Assembly (NCBI GenBank): GCA_016845245.1
Contig: JAERSY010000059.1
Coordinates: 1-64,000, forward strand
Source: Phycisphaerae bacterium
GTDB taxonomy: Bacteria; Planctomycetota; Phycisphaerae; Phycisphaerales; SM1A02
Direction: 5' to 3'
Length of the DNA: 64,000 bases
A model generated the notes under the pieces. The model was not told the DNA's origin. It saw nothing but the letters and a program-made list of their open reading frames with translations, and searched no databases. Below, one piece after another: positions 25,675 through 35,207 of this stretch (position 1 is the stretch's first letter; the number at the start of each line of letters is the position of its first letter). The position numbers and the translations under genes were made by a program.

Positions 25675-25683
25675 AGGACGTCG

Positions 25684-26028
25684 ATGTCATTGGAAGAACG
25701 AAAACTTGAACAACTCAGGGAGTGGCGGGGTCGCAAGGAGCGCGATTTATCTGTTCACCAAACACTTTCAAAACTGAAACGAACGCTAAAGCGGTCGAAC
25801 ACACAACTTCTTCAAATTGCAGAAGTGTGGAAAAGTGAAGTCCCTGAGCTGATGTATGAACAAACACATCCCATCTCTTTAAAGAATGGCGTGCTCGTCG
25901 TTGCAGTCAATGGTTCAGCGATGAGTTATCAATTACAACAATTGATAAGAGGGGGGTTGCTGCAAAAGTTACAAACGCAACTAAACTCGCCCCTCAAAAA
26001 GATAAAAGTAAAACTACTCACTGATTGA
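25684..26028 (+). CDS. dciA: DUF721 protein, DciA-like helicase loader
   Basis: 114 residues. The C-terminal two thirds carry the DUF721 pattern: VWKSEVPELMYEQTHPISLKNGVLVVAV and SYQLQQLIRGGLLQKL. DciA-type proteins load the replicative helicase DnaB in bacteria lacking DnaC or DnaI, which fits the replication and partition neighbours. The first 35 residues are highly charged. Its end overlaps the convergent thioesterase gene by 15 bases. Confidence 0.83.
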   Translation: MSLEERKLEQLREWRGRKERDLSVHQTLSKLKRTLKRSNTQLLQIAEVWKSEVPELMYEQTHPISLKNGVLVVAVNGSAMSYQLQQLIRGGLLQKLQTQLNSPLKKIKVKLLTD

Positions 26029-26400
26029 TTGGAGTTCGTCTGGAATCGGTTGAACGTTGCCATTTTGATCAACGCATGCAATCACAGTCTCACCACGAGT
26101 CAACACAACATCATCTCTTCTTAACTCATAAAAATGCGTCAGCGTTACTTTCTTTTGTTGCGTACATGTTGTGACTAACGTTAATGCATCATCGTAACGC
26201 GCTGGAGCAAGATACTTGACAGCAAGAGATGAGACGACAAAGAACACGTTCTCTTCTTCTAGTTTTTTATATTGCATTCCTTGTGCACGCAACAACTCTG
26301 TCCTTCCCATTTCAAACCAAACGGGGTACGCCGCATGATGGACAACGCCCATCGGGTCACACTCGTTGTAACGAACACGAATTGGTAATGAGTTTTCCAT
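26014..26400 (-). CDS. acyl-CoA thioesterase, YbgC/4-hydroxybenzoyl-CoA thioesterase family
   Basis: 128-residue hotdog-fold protein. The catalytic Asp lies in NECDPMGVVHHAAYPVWFE near residue 15, the usual YbgC signature. It acts on cytosolic acyl-CoA; the chain preference cannot be read. It starts 3 bases after mnmE stops and is the last gene of the phosphoesterase-yidC-mnmE transcript. Confidence 0.9.
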   Translation of the reverse strand: MENSLPIRVRYNECDPMGVVHHAAYPVWFEMGRTELLRAQGMQYKKLEEENVFFVVSSLAVKYLAPARYDDALTLVTTCTQQKKVTLTHFYELRRDDVVLTRGETVIACVDQNGNVQPIPDELQSISE

Positions 26401-26403
26401 TTT

Positions 26404-27684
26404 TTATTTCCCAACGCAAAATGATGAAAATACTTCGCCGAGTACTTCATCTGGCGTGACTTGTCCTGTTATTCCACCAACTGCATCCAATGCATTTCGT
26501 AAGGAATTTGCGACTAATTCTGGCACTTGTGTATCTGCGGCTGCTTGTTCTAAACTTGTCTTTGCGCTTAACAAAAGTTGTTCATGACGGTGAAGCAGGG
26601 CGAGTGCCTGTTCGTTTGGATTGAGTTGCTCACCAAGTTGCGATTCAACTTGCTTCATTAATGCGTCGAGCCCTGCGCCTTCTTTCACGGATATTGCGTC
26701 AGCATGCGAATCAGCTTCATCACCTTTCGTGTGAACAATCACGTACTTGGAATGTTCGTTTGGCAGGGGATGATGTGGCGCAACACAATAGATGACAAGA
26801 TCCGCTTGTTCCATCATCCTGTTTGTTTTGTTCTGTGCAGCTTCTGTAATCGCGTCAGTACCGTGTTCGATTCCTGCAATGTCTGAAAGGATCGTCTCTC
26901 TACTTCCAAAGTACACTTGTTCTGATATTGCATCTCGCGTTGTGCCTTCTTCGGGGTTCACGACAACGCGTTCAAAACCAACAAGCGCATTGAACAATGT
27001 TGATTTTCCTGCGTTCGGAAGGCCAGCAATGACAACGAGTGGAAGCGCATGTAACGCAGTCATTGAGACGTTGTTATCTAGTAATGACGAAATCTGGCAA
27101 CTGCACGCCTCAATGTTCGCTCGCAAATCTTCCTTACTGATGGCGACAACATCTTCTTCATCAGTGAAATCGATGCCTGCCTCAACAAGCCCCAAGGTTT
27201 TTTTCAGAATGGTTGATACGTGTTCTACGCGCGACGCAAGTGCGCCCTCTCTCAGCAGTGAAGCACCTTTGAGTTCGGCATCATTTGATGCAGAAATTGT
27301 TGCACAAACCCCTTCAGCTTCACTTAGGGTAAGCCGGCCATTAAAAAATGCTCTTGCTGTAAACTCGCCTGCTTCAGCAAGGCGCCCGCCTGTCACATCA
27401 ATGAGCTTCTGAATCACCATGTCAATCAGGTGGGAATTGTTGGGGCACTGAATCTCTACGGTGTTTTGTCCGGTGTATGAACGTGCTGCTTCAAATGTCG
27501 CAACCAACACTGGTAATGTGTCATCGCCTAGCGAAAACAGAGATTTGGTCATGATTCTTGGCTTCGGGAGGGGGCAAAGTTCACTGTCGATATCAAAGGC
27601 GTTGAAACCACTCATCCGAATGAGCGTTTTGACGCTCGAACCCCTCGGCGCACTGACAGCAATAATTGTCTCCTCAAGATTCAT
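26404..27684 (-). CDS. mnmE: tRNA modification GTPase MnmE
   Basis: 426-residue GTPase that, with MnmG, installs carboxymethylaminomethyl groups on U34 of certain tRNAs. An N-terminal folate-binding domain (AEAGEFTARAFFNGRLTLSEAEG) is followed by an inserted G domain: GLPNAGKST, GTTRDAI, DIAGIEHG and TKGD. The C-terminus ends FCVGK, where family members have the essential Cys in FCIGK. The G3 Thr of DTAG is replaced by Ile. The protein is about 25 residues shorter than usual. yidC is 20 bases upstream, yet a TAGTAT lies 6 bases before the ATG. Confidence 0.95.
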   Translation of the reverse strand: MNLEETIIAVSAPRGSSVKTLIRMSGFNAFDIDSELCPLPKPRIMTKSLFSLGDDTLPVLVATFEAARSYTGQNTVEIQCPNNSHLIDMVIQKLIDVTGGRLAEAGEFTARAFFNGRLTLSEAEGVCATISASNDAELKGASLLREGALASRVEHVSTILKKTLGLVEAGIDFTDEEDVVAISKEDLRANIEACSCQISSLLDNNVSMTALHALPLVVIAGLPNAGKSTLFNALVGFERVVVNPEEGTTRDAISEQVYFGSRETILSDIAGIEHGTDAITEAAQNKTNRMMEQADLVIYCVAPHHPLPNEHSKYVIVHTKGDEADSHADAISVKEGAGLDALMKQVESQLGEQLNPNEQALALLHRHEQLLLSAKTSLEQAAADTQVPELVANSLRNALDAVGGITGQVTPDEVLGEVFSSFCVGK

Positions 27685-27690
27685 GAGTCA

Positions 27691-27696
27691 ATACTA
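27691..27696 (-). promoter_or_regulatory. possible -10 element of mnmE
   Basis: TAGTAT on the minus strand, 6 bases before the ATG at 27684, inside the short yidC-mnmE gap. It could add a leaderless internal transcript to read-through from yidC. Confidence 0.35.
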
Positions 27697-27704
27697 AGGT
27701 AAAA

Positions 27705-29882
27705 CTAATCTCTTTTCTTGAAGTTCCGCTTCTTCGCTTTATTTTGCACCTTCTTGCGGCGTGCGTCCATAGCATCGGCCCATGCTCGACCTTGCTTATC
27801 TTTTGGCTTGCCTTTTCGCGGTGAAGTTGCTTTTGTTGGCTCAACATCAAGTTTATCGATGTGCTGCCTGACACGCCTACTTTCAAGAATACCAATCGCA
27901 CTTGACGTCAAGATGTAGAGCGTCAGTCCAGATGGCGCTGAATACAACATGAGTGGGAACATCACGACCATCATGACACGCATGATTTTTTGTTGTGACT
28001 CTTGTTCCGGTGTCGTTGCGACTTGCGGGGACATATATTTCTGTTGAATGAAGAAAATCAAGCCCATCAAGATTGGAAGAATGTTGATGCCCGTAATGTT
28101 CCAGAGGAAGAACTGGAACGGTTCATCAAACTCACCAAAGAAGTGGTCAGCCGCACTTAAATCTGCAAGGAAGGGCCAATCGCCAATCATTTGGAAGATG
28201 CCAAAAAACGCTGGCTCTTGACGGATATCAAACATGAAGTAGAGCAAGGCGTACAACGCAACCCAGACAGGCATCTGTAAAAACATTGGTAGACAACCAA
28301 GCATCATGAACGGATTAACTCCGTACTGTTGCATCAATCGCATTTGTTCGGATTGCGCCTTCTTTGGATCGTCTGGATACTTCGCCTTGATTTTGTCAAT
28401 CTCTGGCTTAATCTTTTGCATCACTTTGCCAAAGCGCTGCATGTTGATTTGTGATTTCTTTGTGATTGGGTGTAAGAGTCCTCGAACAATGAGTACGAGA
28501 CAAATGATTGCGAGTCCCCAATCGAAGACGACATGTTGGTCGAGGAACGTCAGAACCCAAGCAAGCAAATCTGCAAGCCATTGGAACGTGCAAATTGCGC
28601 ACATGCTCGACATTTGATAGAGGACGAGTTCCCTCATGTTGAGTGAAACGTATGGTTGCTCGTTATCTAGAATTGCGCGCTGCATTGGGCCTGCATAGAC
28701 GCCCATTGACAAATCAAATGATGCACCTGGCGCAACAGTTGTTTCAGGACTCCAGAGCGCAGTTAGAATAAACTCTTGTTCGCCATCGCCATACACTTGG
28801 CTACTGATGACTTCAACTTTGTCGGTTAGGGTTCTGCTTCCAACGCCTTCGTCATTTACATTCGGAAAAACAGCAAGTGCAAAGTAGCGGTTTGTTGAAG
28901 CGAACCAAGAAAGCGTTAACTCGTCTTCTTCAGTTTCTTCTGTTGGCCAAAGTGGTGCAGTATCAAGTTTTGTTGCATCAGCATATTCGTAGAGAATCTC
29001 AGTCGATTGAATTGGTGCAGCTTGATTTGGATCAAACTCTTCTGATAACTCCCAACCGAAACGGAATCGTCTTCGGTCCATGTAGCGAGAACGGTCAACA
29101 ACCAAACTTTGTGGCCCGTACTGCAACCAGCGTACTGAAAGAGAACCAGCTGTTTCATTGGTCACTCTTTGGTCTAGCGTGATGCCGTATTGATCATTAA
29201 TCGTCCAAATTCTGTGAACGGACGCAACAGGTGAGCCCGCTTCTTCAATCACTTCCGCCTTAAAGTGGATGCTGTGTTCATCCACATGAACCACTTGCCA
29301 GAAGTTTGGATTTGTTAAGTGAAGCGTGTGACCATTGATGACGACTTGGCTTGCACCGAGCATTGACGCAGTTGCACTCGCAACACCATTAGAAGTTTGG
29401 TATTGCAAGGATTTTTCTGTACCTAAGAGGTACATGTCGTCATACGAGGGTTGTGTTCCACCTTCAGTTCTAAACTTTTCCCAAGCAAGTTTCCCATCTA
29501 CGGTTTCAAAAATGTTTGAGAAACGAATGTTCTTGATGCCAGCACCAGCTTGCGTAAACACTGCTTCCATTTTCCACTTGGAGTAGTCCTCAAGTGAACC
29601 AAGCGTAAGTGTTTCGCTTGGTTCGTCGAACCGGCGAAGTGAAATGGATCCAGTTTCTGTCTGCTCAGCGTGATCAACATGTTCAACAGGTTTCGCGTCA
29701 GTGATTGGCTCAACAGTTTCTGAAGGTTGTTGTTCTTGCTCAACGTGCGTAGTTGATTGCGCAGGTGTTTCATCTGTTGGCTGTGTTTGTCTTTTTGGAC
29801 CTAACACAACCGCAAGGAGAATCCCTACCGCAGCAAGAATCACAAGGAGTGGAATGAATCGGCGCAGTGCCTGTGGTGACAT
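27705..29882 (-). CDS. yidC: membrane protein insertase YidC
   Basis: 725-residue inner-membrane insertase. It has an N-terminal anchor (residues ~10-28), a long periplasmic beta domain to about residue 420, and then the conserved five-helix core with PITKKSQINMQRFGKVM and QQYGVNPFMMLGCLPMFLQMP. The tail is strongly basic (KKVQNKAKKRNFKKRD), which in other bacteria binds ribosomes. It is longer than the E. coli protein (~550), mostly through the periplasmic part. The upstream neighbour is a phosphoesterase, not rnpA and rpmH as in the classic cluster. Confidence 0.96.
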   Translation of the reverse strand: MSPQALRRFIPLLVILAAVGILLAVVLGPKRQTQPTDETPAQSTTHVEQEQQPSETVEPITDAKPVEHVDHAEQTETGSISLRRFDEPSETLTLGSLEDYSKWKMEAVFTQAGAGIKNIRFSNIFETVDGKLAWEKFRTEGGTQPSYDDMYLLGTEKSLQYQTSNGVASATASMLGASQVVINGHTLHLTNPNFWQVVHVDEHSIHFKAEVIEEAGSPVASVHRIWTINDQYGITLDQRVTNETAGSLSVRWLQYGPQSLVVDRSRYMDRRRFRFGWELSEEFDPNQAAPIQSTEILYEYADATKLDTAPLWPTEETEEDELTLSWFASTNRYFALAVFPNVNDEGVGSRTLTDKVEVISSQVYGDGEQEFILTALWSPETTVAPGASFDLSMGVYAGPMQRAILDNEQPYVSLNMRELVLYQMSSMCAICTFQWLADLLAWVLTFLDQHVVFDWGLAIICLVLIVRGLLHPITKKSQINMQRFGKVMQKIKPEIDKIKAKYPDDPKKAQSEQMRLMQQYGVNPFMMLGCLPMFLQMPVWVALYALLYFMFDIRQEPAFFGIFQMIGDWPFLADLSAADHFFGEFDEPFQFFLWNITGINILPILMGLIFFIQQKYMSPQVATTPEQESQQKIMRVMMVVMFPLMLYSAPSGLTLYILTSSAIGILESRRVRQHIDKLDVEPTKATSPRKGKPKDKQGRAWADAMDARRKKVQNKAKKRNFKKRD

Positions 29883-29902
29883 GTTTCTTCTCTTATCTAT
29901 AA

Positions 29903-30664
29903 TCAGCGACCTTCGTGAAGACGGTCACCTAACCAGTTGCTTAATTCTGGAATCGCATGAATTTTACTTGAGACGGCATCGATGTCATACTCAAGACGGA
30001 AAAAGTCAACAGTTGTGGTTTCATCATCGAGAATTGCATAACTGCTGCGCGGATCTAAGTCACGTGGTTGACCTACAGAACCGGGATTGATAATAATGTG
30101 TTCTTCGTCTTTATAGTTAAACGAATATTCCACGTCTTCTGGCGGATAGAAGTCTGGCTCAGTTGTAAAAATACCAGGAACGTGCGTGTGCCCAGACATT
30201 GAATGTTTAGGGATGCGATCAAACACTTGTTTCATTTTGACAGGTGAGTTGATTGCGTCATCTGGAAACAAATACTCATTGATAGGTCTTCTTGGCGTGC
30301 CATGCACACATAAGAAATCATCCATTTGAGTCCGGACTCGTAATCCGCCAAGGAACTCCCAACGTCGTGCAGCAACACTTTTGTCTTGTTCCGCATCAAA
30401 CTGAGCGCGTGTCCAATACGCAGCTTGTTCAGCAGCAGCATTGAAGTTTGTGGGTTCATACAGTGCGCCGTAATCATGGTTGCCAAGAAGGGACCATTCA
30501 CAACGCTCAGCAACAAGGTCGACGCATTCTGCGGGATTTGGTCCATACCCGAGAATGTCACCAAGACAAACAATGCGGTCAACTGACTTTGTGTCAATGT
30601 CCGCAAGCACCGTCGTAAGTGCTTCTAGATTGCCATGGATGTCACTAATGATTGCTGTTCGCAC
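29903..30664 (-). CDS. calcineurin-like metallophosphoesterase
   Basis: 253 residues. The five metallophosphoesterase motifs are in order: DIHGN, GDILGYGPNP, GNHDYG, a central VHGTPRR and GHTHVPG. Substrate unknown; the small YfcE/ApaH-like size suggests a phosphodiesterase or nucleotide hydrolase. The GTG at 30664 is chosen because homology begins at VRTAIISDIHGN and AGAGG lies 9-10 bases upstream; the longer frame to 30772 has no such support. A TATCAT lies about 30 bases before the start. First gene of the yidC transcript. Confidence 0.9.
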   Translation of the reverse strand: MRTAIISDIHGNLEALTTVLADIDTKSVDRIVCLGDILGYGPNPAECVDLVAERCEWSLLGNHDYGALYEPTNFNAAAEQAAYWTRAQFDAEQDKSVAARRWEFLGGLRVRTQMDDFLCVHGTPRRPINEYLFPDDAINSPVKMKQVFDRIPKHSMSGHTHVPGIFTTEPDFYPPEDVEYSFNYKDEEHIIINPGSVGQPRDLDPRSSYAILDDETTTVDFFRLEYDIDAVSSKIHAIPELSNWLGDRLHEGR

Positions 30665-30894
30665 TGTGTTTTGCCTCTCACTGCCAAAGCGAGGAATGAT
30701 ACTCTGACTCAGCAAAGAATGCGAATTTTGCCCCACAGGGATGGGGTGTAAACAGCATTTACAGGGGCACAATGCCGCAAATGTAAGTGACTGCTATAAA
30801 AAGAGTTCTGCATTATAAGGCCAGAGTTCGTCCACTCGGATAGAATACCCCACTTTTCAGCAATTCCCATTCTTACAACTGGAAGGATAGAACG

Positions 30895-32370
30895 TTGTCT
30901 TCAGAACGCCATTTCGATTTAATTGTCATAGGTTCCGGTCCTGGCGGATACGTTGGTGCCATTCGTGCAGCTCAACTTGGCTTAAAGGTCGCTTGTATTG
31001 ACCGCGATAAACTTGGTGGCGTCTGCTTAAACTGGGGGTGTATTCCTTCTAAAGCTCTGCTGCATGGCGCTGAAGTGTACAACGAAGCAATCAACCACGG
31101 CGATTCGTGGGGCATCCATGCAAATGATGTGACGGTCGACTGGGGCGCATTCATTGGGCGAAGTAGAAAAATTACAGAACAACTCAATGGCGGAGTTGGC
31201 TATCTCTTTAAAAAGAATGGCGTCGAACATATTCAGGGACACGCACATATTCTTTCTGGCAATGACGGGCTCAACCCATGCAAAGTCGAAGTCCGTGAAG
31301 CAACTGGGGATTACTACAACGGTGACGGTTCTGCTGTGCTTGAAACAGTTACAGCAGATCGCGTACTCATTGCAACGGGTGCAAAACCACGCGAACTTCC
31401 TTTTGCGCCATGCGATGGCGAAAACATTATTCACTCATCGCACGCAATGACGTTAAGCGAGCGACCTGAGTCGCTCATCATTATTGGTTCTGGCGCAATT
31501 GGGATGGAGTTTGCGTACGTCTACAACGCGTTCGGAACAAAAGTCACAATCATCGAAATGCTTGACCGAATTCTTCCAGCAGAAGATGAAGAGATTAGTA
31601 AACTCGCACTACGCGCGTTTAAAAAGCAAGGCATGACCATTCATACAGGCGCTGCAGTGCAAGGCATCGAGAATGGCAAAGACGGTGTGTCTGTCACTTT
31701 TGCTGATGTCAATGATGAAACAAAAGTACAAAGTGAAACTGGCGATAAAGTTCTCGTCGCAATTGGCGTTGGACCTCGTGCTGATGGCCTCTTCGCAGAA
31801 GGGCTGAACATTGAACTTGAACACGGCTTCATCAAAACAGATGCCAAAACAGTTGCAGAGCCAACGTATCAAACATCAGTAGGTGGCATTTACGCAATCG
31901 GCGACATTATTGGCGCGCCCCTTCTTGCTCACGTTGCTTCCGAGGAAGCGGTCACGTGTGTTGAACGAATGGCAGGACACCACACATTTGGTGTTGATTA
32001 CGCGGCGATTCCGGGTTGCACATACACCAGCCCACAAATTGCATCAATCGGTAAAAACGAACAGCAACTCCAAGATGAGGGTATTGAGTACACCAAGGGC
32101 GTCTACTCACTCAAAGCCCACGGCAAAGCGATTGCTGTCGGTGCTGCAGATGGCGTCGTGAAACTGCTTGCGAGTAAACCGTATGGTGAAATCTTAGGCG
32201 CACACATTATTGGTGAAGACGCGAGCGAACTCATTGCAGAAATCGGGCTTGCAATTCGCTTAGAAGCGACTGTTGAGGATATTATTTCAACCATGCACGC
32301 TCATCCAACGATGGCTGAATCCATCCATGAAGCGGCGCTTGGCACTGAAGACAGAATGATTCACAATTGA
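30895..32370 (+). CDS. lpdA: dihydrolipoyl dehydrogenase
   Basis: 491-residue FAD flavoenzyme, the E3 component of 2-oxoacid dehydrogenase complexes and the glycine cleavage system. The N-terminal GSGPGGYVGA is the FAD site; the redox disulfide is in GGVCLNWGCIPSKA; a second Rossmann motif (GSGAIGMEFAY) and the C-terminal HAHPTMAESIHEA motif with the catalytic His are present. The start is TTG, with GGAAGGA 9 bases upstream. No E1 or E2 gene is adjacent. The stop overlaps the next start as TTGA. Confidence 0.96.
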   Translation: MSSERHFDLIVIGSGPGGYVGAIRAAQLGLKVACIDRDKLGGVCLNWGCIPSKALLHGAEVYNEAINHGDSWGIHANDVTVDWGAFIGRSRKITEQLNGGVGYLFKKNGVEHIQGHAHILSGNDGLNPCKVEVREATGDYYNGDGSAVLETVTADRVLIATGAKPRELPFAPCDGENIIHSSHAMTLSERPESLIIIGSGAIGMEFAYVYNAFGTKVTIIEMLDRILPAEDEEISKLALRAFKKQGMTIHTGAAVQGIENGKDGVSVTFADVNDETKVQSETGDKVLVAIGVGPRADGLFAEGLNIELEHGFIKTDAKTVAEPTYQTSVGGIYAIGDIIGAPLLAHVASEEAVTCVERMAGHHTFGVDYAAIPGCTYTSPQIASIGKNEQQLQDEGIEYTKGVYSLKAHGKAIAVGAADGVVKLLASKPYGEILGAHIIGEDASELIAEIGLAIRLEATVEDIISTMHAHPTMAESIHEAALGTEDRMIHN

Positions 32371-33590
32371 CAGTTACCTATAAAGAAACAACTCTAGACA
32401 ATGGAATGCGAATCGCGTGCGAATACGCACCTTCTGCAGCATCAACGGCTATTGGGTTCTTTGTAAAAACTGGTGCAAGAGATGAAACAACATCGTTAAT
32501 GGGAGTCAGTCATTTCCTTGAACACATGATGTTCAAAGGAACAGATACTCGAAGTGCGCAAGAAGTTGACTTGGCATTTGATTCTCTCGGTGCAGAACAC
32601 AACGCATTTACATCTGGTGAAATGACCGCGTTTTGGGGTGCGTGCATGCCTGAAGTGCTCGGCGACGTGCACGATGTGTTAACAGACATCTTAAGGCCTG
32701 CGCTTCGTCAAGAAGATTTTGATGCTGAGAAGAGCGTCATCCTTGAAGAAATCGCAATGTATGACGACCAACCATTTTGGGTGCTTTACGAGAAAGCACT
32801 CGAAACCTATTTTGAACATCAAAGCATTGGGCATCGCGTGCTTGGAACGAATGACACCATAAACGCGATGAAGCGAGATGAACTCGCGGGCTATTTTGAA
32901 CATCGATACAGCGCTGATAACACCATTGTTGCACTTGCAGGCAACGTTGATTTTGATTCAATGGTTGCTCGCATTGAAAACAGTTGCAGTAGTTGGGCGA
33001 CAACAAATGTGAAGCGAGAGTATCCACCCGTTACACGAACCACTGGTGAACTTAGGGTTCCGATTCCAAATCTCAATCAGCAATACATCATGATGCTCAT
33101 GCCAAGTACACCTTTTGATGATGAACGGAAGTATGCAGCATCTGCTGTCAGTTCAATCTTAGGTGGCGGCGACGGCTCGCGATTTCACTTTGCCCTTGTT
33201 GATAGTGGTCTTGCAGAACAAGCAGCAACGGGCGTCGATTCGCACGATGGATATGGTGAACAGATTGCATGGGCGATGTGTAAGCATGAAAATGGTGAGC
33301 AAGTGGTAGACATCATGAGGGCTGAGATGCAAAACATTGCAAACGCCTTGACGCAAGATGACTTAGATCGTGTCATCGCAAAAGCAGCGACAGAATCTGC
33401 AATCCGAAGTGAACGGCCAGCAGGGAGTATGCGGCGTCTTGGCTCGATGTTAACGACGAATGGCACATACCTTTCTTTAGAAGAAGAACTTCACAAGATT
33501 GAATCATTAACATTGTCAGATTTACAATCTGCAATAGAAGCATTCCCTTGGGAACCGCATTTCGTTGCGATGACTGACCACAATACTTAA
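32367..33590 (+). CDS. M16-family zinc protease (processing peptidase-like)
   Basis: 407 residues. The inverted zinc motif HFLEHMMFKGT (HXXEH) is near residue 49, with the third ligand Glu in SVILEEIAMYDDQP. The second half is the usual inactive-like M16 repeat. The family (MPP, YmxG) cleaves small peptides or presequences. The TTG start overlaps the lpdA stop (TTGA), indicating translational coupling. recO follows after 3 bases. Confidence 0.93.
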   Translation: MTVTYKETTLDNGMRIACEYAPSAASTAIGFFVKTGARDETTSLMGVSHFLEHMMFKGTDTRSAQEVDLAFDSLGAEHNAFTSGEMTAFWGACMPEVLGDVHDVLTDILRPALRQEDFDAEKSVILEEIAMYDDQPFWVLYEKALETYFEHQSIGHRVLGTNDTINAMKRDELAGYFEHRYSADNTIVALAGNVDFDSMVARIENSCSSWATTNVKREYPPVTRTTGELRVPIPNLNQQYIMMLMPSTPFDDERKYAASAVSSILGGGDGSRFHFALVDSGLAEQAATGVDSHDGYGEQIAWAMCKHENGEQVVDIMRAEMQNIANALTQDDLDRVIAKAATESAIRSERPAGSMRRLGSMLTTNGTYLSLEEELHKIESLTLSDLQSAIEAFPWEPHFVAMTDHNT

Positions 33591-33593
33591 TCG

Positions 33594-34307
33594 ATGAACT
33601 CAGATACAGCAATTTGCTTACGGTGTTGGGACTGGTCAGAGACGAGTCAGACCGTCAGTCTTCTCACACGCACGCATGGCGTACTCCGAGGAATTGGAAA
33701 GGGCTCAAAGCGAGATAATGGCGCATTCTCTGGTGGGTTTGACCCAGTCACCCGTGGTCAAATCGTATATCGCCTAAAAAATGGTGCAGACCTAGCAACG
33801 CTTACTGAGTGGCAACTCGAACATGTTTGGTGGAAAGCTCGAAGTTCGCTCGAAGTCAATCAAGCTGCCATCTACATGGTCGACCTTGTCAGCCGAATGA
33901 TGACACAGCAAGACCCACACCCCGTCGTGTTTGATGCTCTTAATGAATCACTCGACCGGATGAATCAAGGGCATGACATCGATTGGCCTTTGTTGCGATT
34001 TAGTTGGACTTTACTTGTTGACACCGGTTATCAACCTTCGCTTGAAGGGAAACAGGGGCTTGCAGAAGTTGTCGGGTTTAGTGCAGACGCTGGTGGAATC
34101 GTTGCAGATACAGGTGCAATCGACCGCGTTCGCGTTCGCAGGGAGACCATCGACGCGTTAAAACTTCTCGCTGAAGATCAACCGATGTCAACGATTGAGC
34201 CAGACACACTGCGGCGTGCAAATCGCCTACTTGCACATTACTTTCGCCACATCATTGGCAAAGAATCATCTGCGATGCGTTGGATGTGGGGAACAATTCA
34301 TTCGTAG
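33594..34307 (+). CDS. recO: DNA repair protein RecO
   Basis: 237 residues. An N-terminal OB fold (LRCWDWSETSQTVSLLTRTHGVLRGIGKGSKR) precedes a helical domain. RecO helps RecA replace SSB in RecF-pathway repair. The usual C4 zinc-finger cysteines in the middle are absent, as in several other lineages. The gene lies 3 bases after the M16 protease and probably shares its transcript. Confidence 0.87.
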   Translation: MNSDTAICLRCWDWSETSQTVSLLTRTHGVLRGIGKGSKRDNGAFSGGFDPVTRGQIVYRLKNGADLATLTEWQLEHVWWKARSSLEVNQAAIYMVDLVSRMMTQQDPHPVVFDALNESLDRMNQGHDIDWPLLRFSWTLLVDTGYQPSLEGKQGLAEVVGFSADAGGIVADTGAIDRVRVRRETIDALKLLAEDQPMSTIEPDTLRRANRLLAHYFRHIIGKESSAMRWMWGTIHS

Positions 34308-34324
34308 TTTCAGTGAATAGTCGG

Positions 34325-34330
34325 TATACT
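34325..34330 (+). promoter_or_regulatory. -10 element of parA, predicted leaderless
   Basis: TATACT ends 7 bases before the GTG start at 34338. No clear -35. Confidence 0.45.
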
Positions 34331-34337
34331 TCATACA

Positions 34338-35207
34338 GTGAATACGACGCGAATCATTTCATTACTGAACCAAAAAGGGGGAGTGGGAAAAACAACCACA
34401 ACGGTTAATCTTGCTGCAGCAATTGCGAACGCTGGGAACCGTGTGCTCGTCGTTGATTTAGACCCGCAAACGCATCTAGGACTTCATTTTGGAATCGATG
34501 ATGCGGCGGTGTCAGTGTACGATTTGTTGATTGAAGAAGAGACGAGTGTTCAACAAGCGAGGTTGAACGCGAGACCAAACATCGATCTCGTCACAAGTGA
34601 AGTCGACTTAGCAGCAGCTGAGTCTGAACTCGCATCAAAAACAAACCGTCATGATTTATTGAAGCAAAAACTGGACGCGGTTGCCAGTGAGTATGACTAC
34701 ATTCTGATTGATTGTCCCCCAAGTTTGGGCTTGCTGACAATCAATGCACTTGCTGCATCAAACGAACTCGTTGTGCCAATGCAAGCGCACTTCCTCGCGC
34801 TGCAAGGCGTGAGCCGCCTCTTTGAAACCGTTCGATTACTTGTTGACGGGATTAACCCCGATTTATCCGTTACTGGCGTCGTGCTCTGTATGTTTGAAGG
34901 CCAAACGAATCTTGCAAAGGAAGTGGTTGCAGATTTGTCTGAGTTCTTTGAAGCATCTCGCGGGCAATCCTTGCCTTGGAGCAACTGCAACATTCTCGAC
35001 CCACCAATTCGACGAAATGTTAAACTCGCAGAAGCGCCGAGTTTTGGTCAAACGATTTTTGATTACGAACCAGAATGCGCTGGTGCTCAAGATTATGCAA
35101 AACTTGCGCAAAGTGTCATGGAAGCAAATCAACCACAAACATCACAAGTGATCGAAGTGAAATCAACTGAAGAGTTGAGCGACCCTGTTTCACATGACAT
35201 TCAATAA
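34338..35207 (+). CDS. parA: chromosome partitioning ATPase ParA/Soj
   Basis: 289 residues. The deviant Walker A KGGVGKTTTTVNLA near residue 14, the Walker B region YILIDCPPSLGLLT and a C-terminal DPPIRRNVKLAEAPSFG segment are those of chromosomal ParA/Soj. It moves ParB-parS complexes on the nucleoid. The start codon is GTG. The last 14 bases overlap the VanZ-like gene. parB is about 10 kb away on the other strand, so the two are not co-transcribed. A 30-residue C-terminal tail follows the core. Confidence 0.93.
   Translation: MNTTRIISLLNQKGGVGKTTTTVNLAAAIANAGNRVLVVDLDPQTHLGLHFGIDDAAVSVYDLLIEEETSVQQARLNARPNIDLVTSEVDLAAAESELASKTNRHDLLKQKLDAVASEYDYILIDCPPSLGLLTINALAASNELVVPMQAHFLALQGVSRLFETVRLLVDGINPDLSVTGVVLCMFEGQTNLAKEVVADLSEFFEASRGQSLPWSNCNILDPPIRRNVKLAEAPSFGQTIFDYEPECAGAQDYAKLAQSVMEANQPQTSQVIEVKSTEELSDPVSHDIQ

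Noticed and set aside
26792-27412. A 206-codon open frame on the plus strand
   Set aside because: It lies wholly opposite mnmE, whose motifs are unambiguous; the translation is Ser/Thr/Ala-rich as expected for an antisense shadow.
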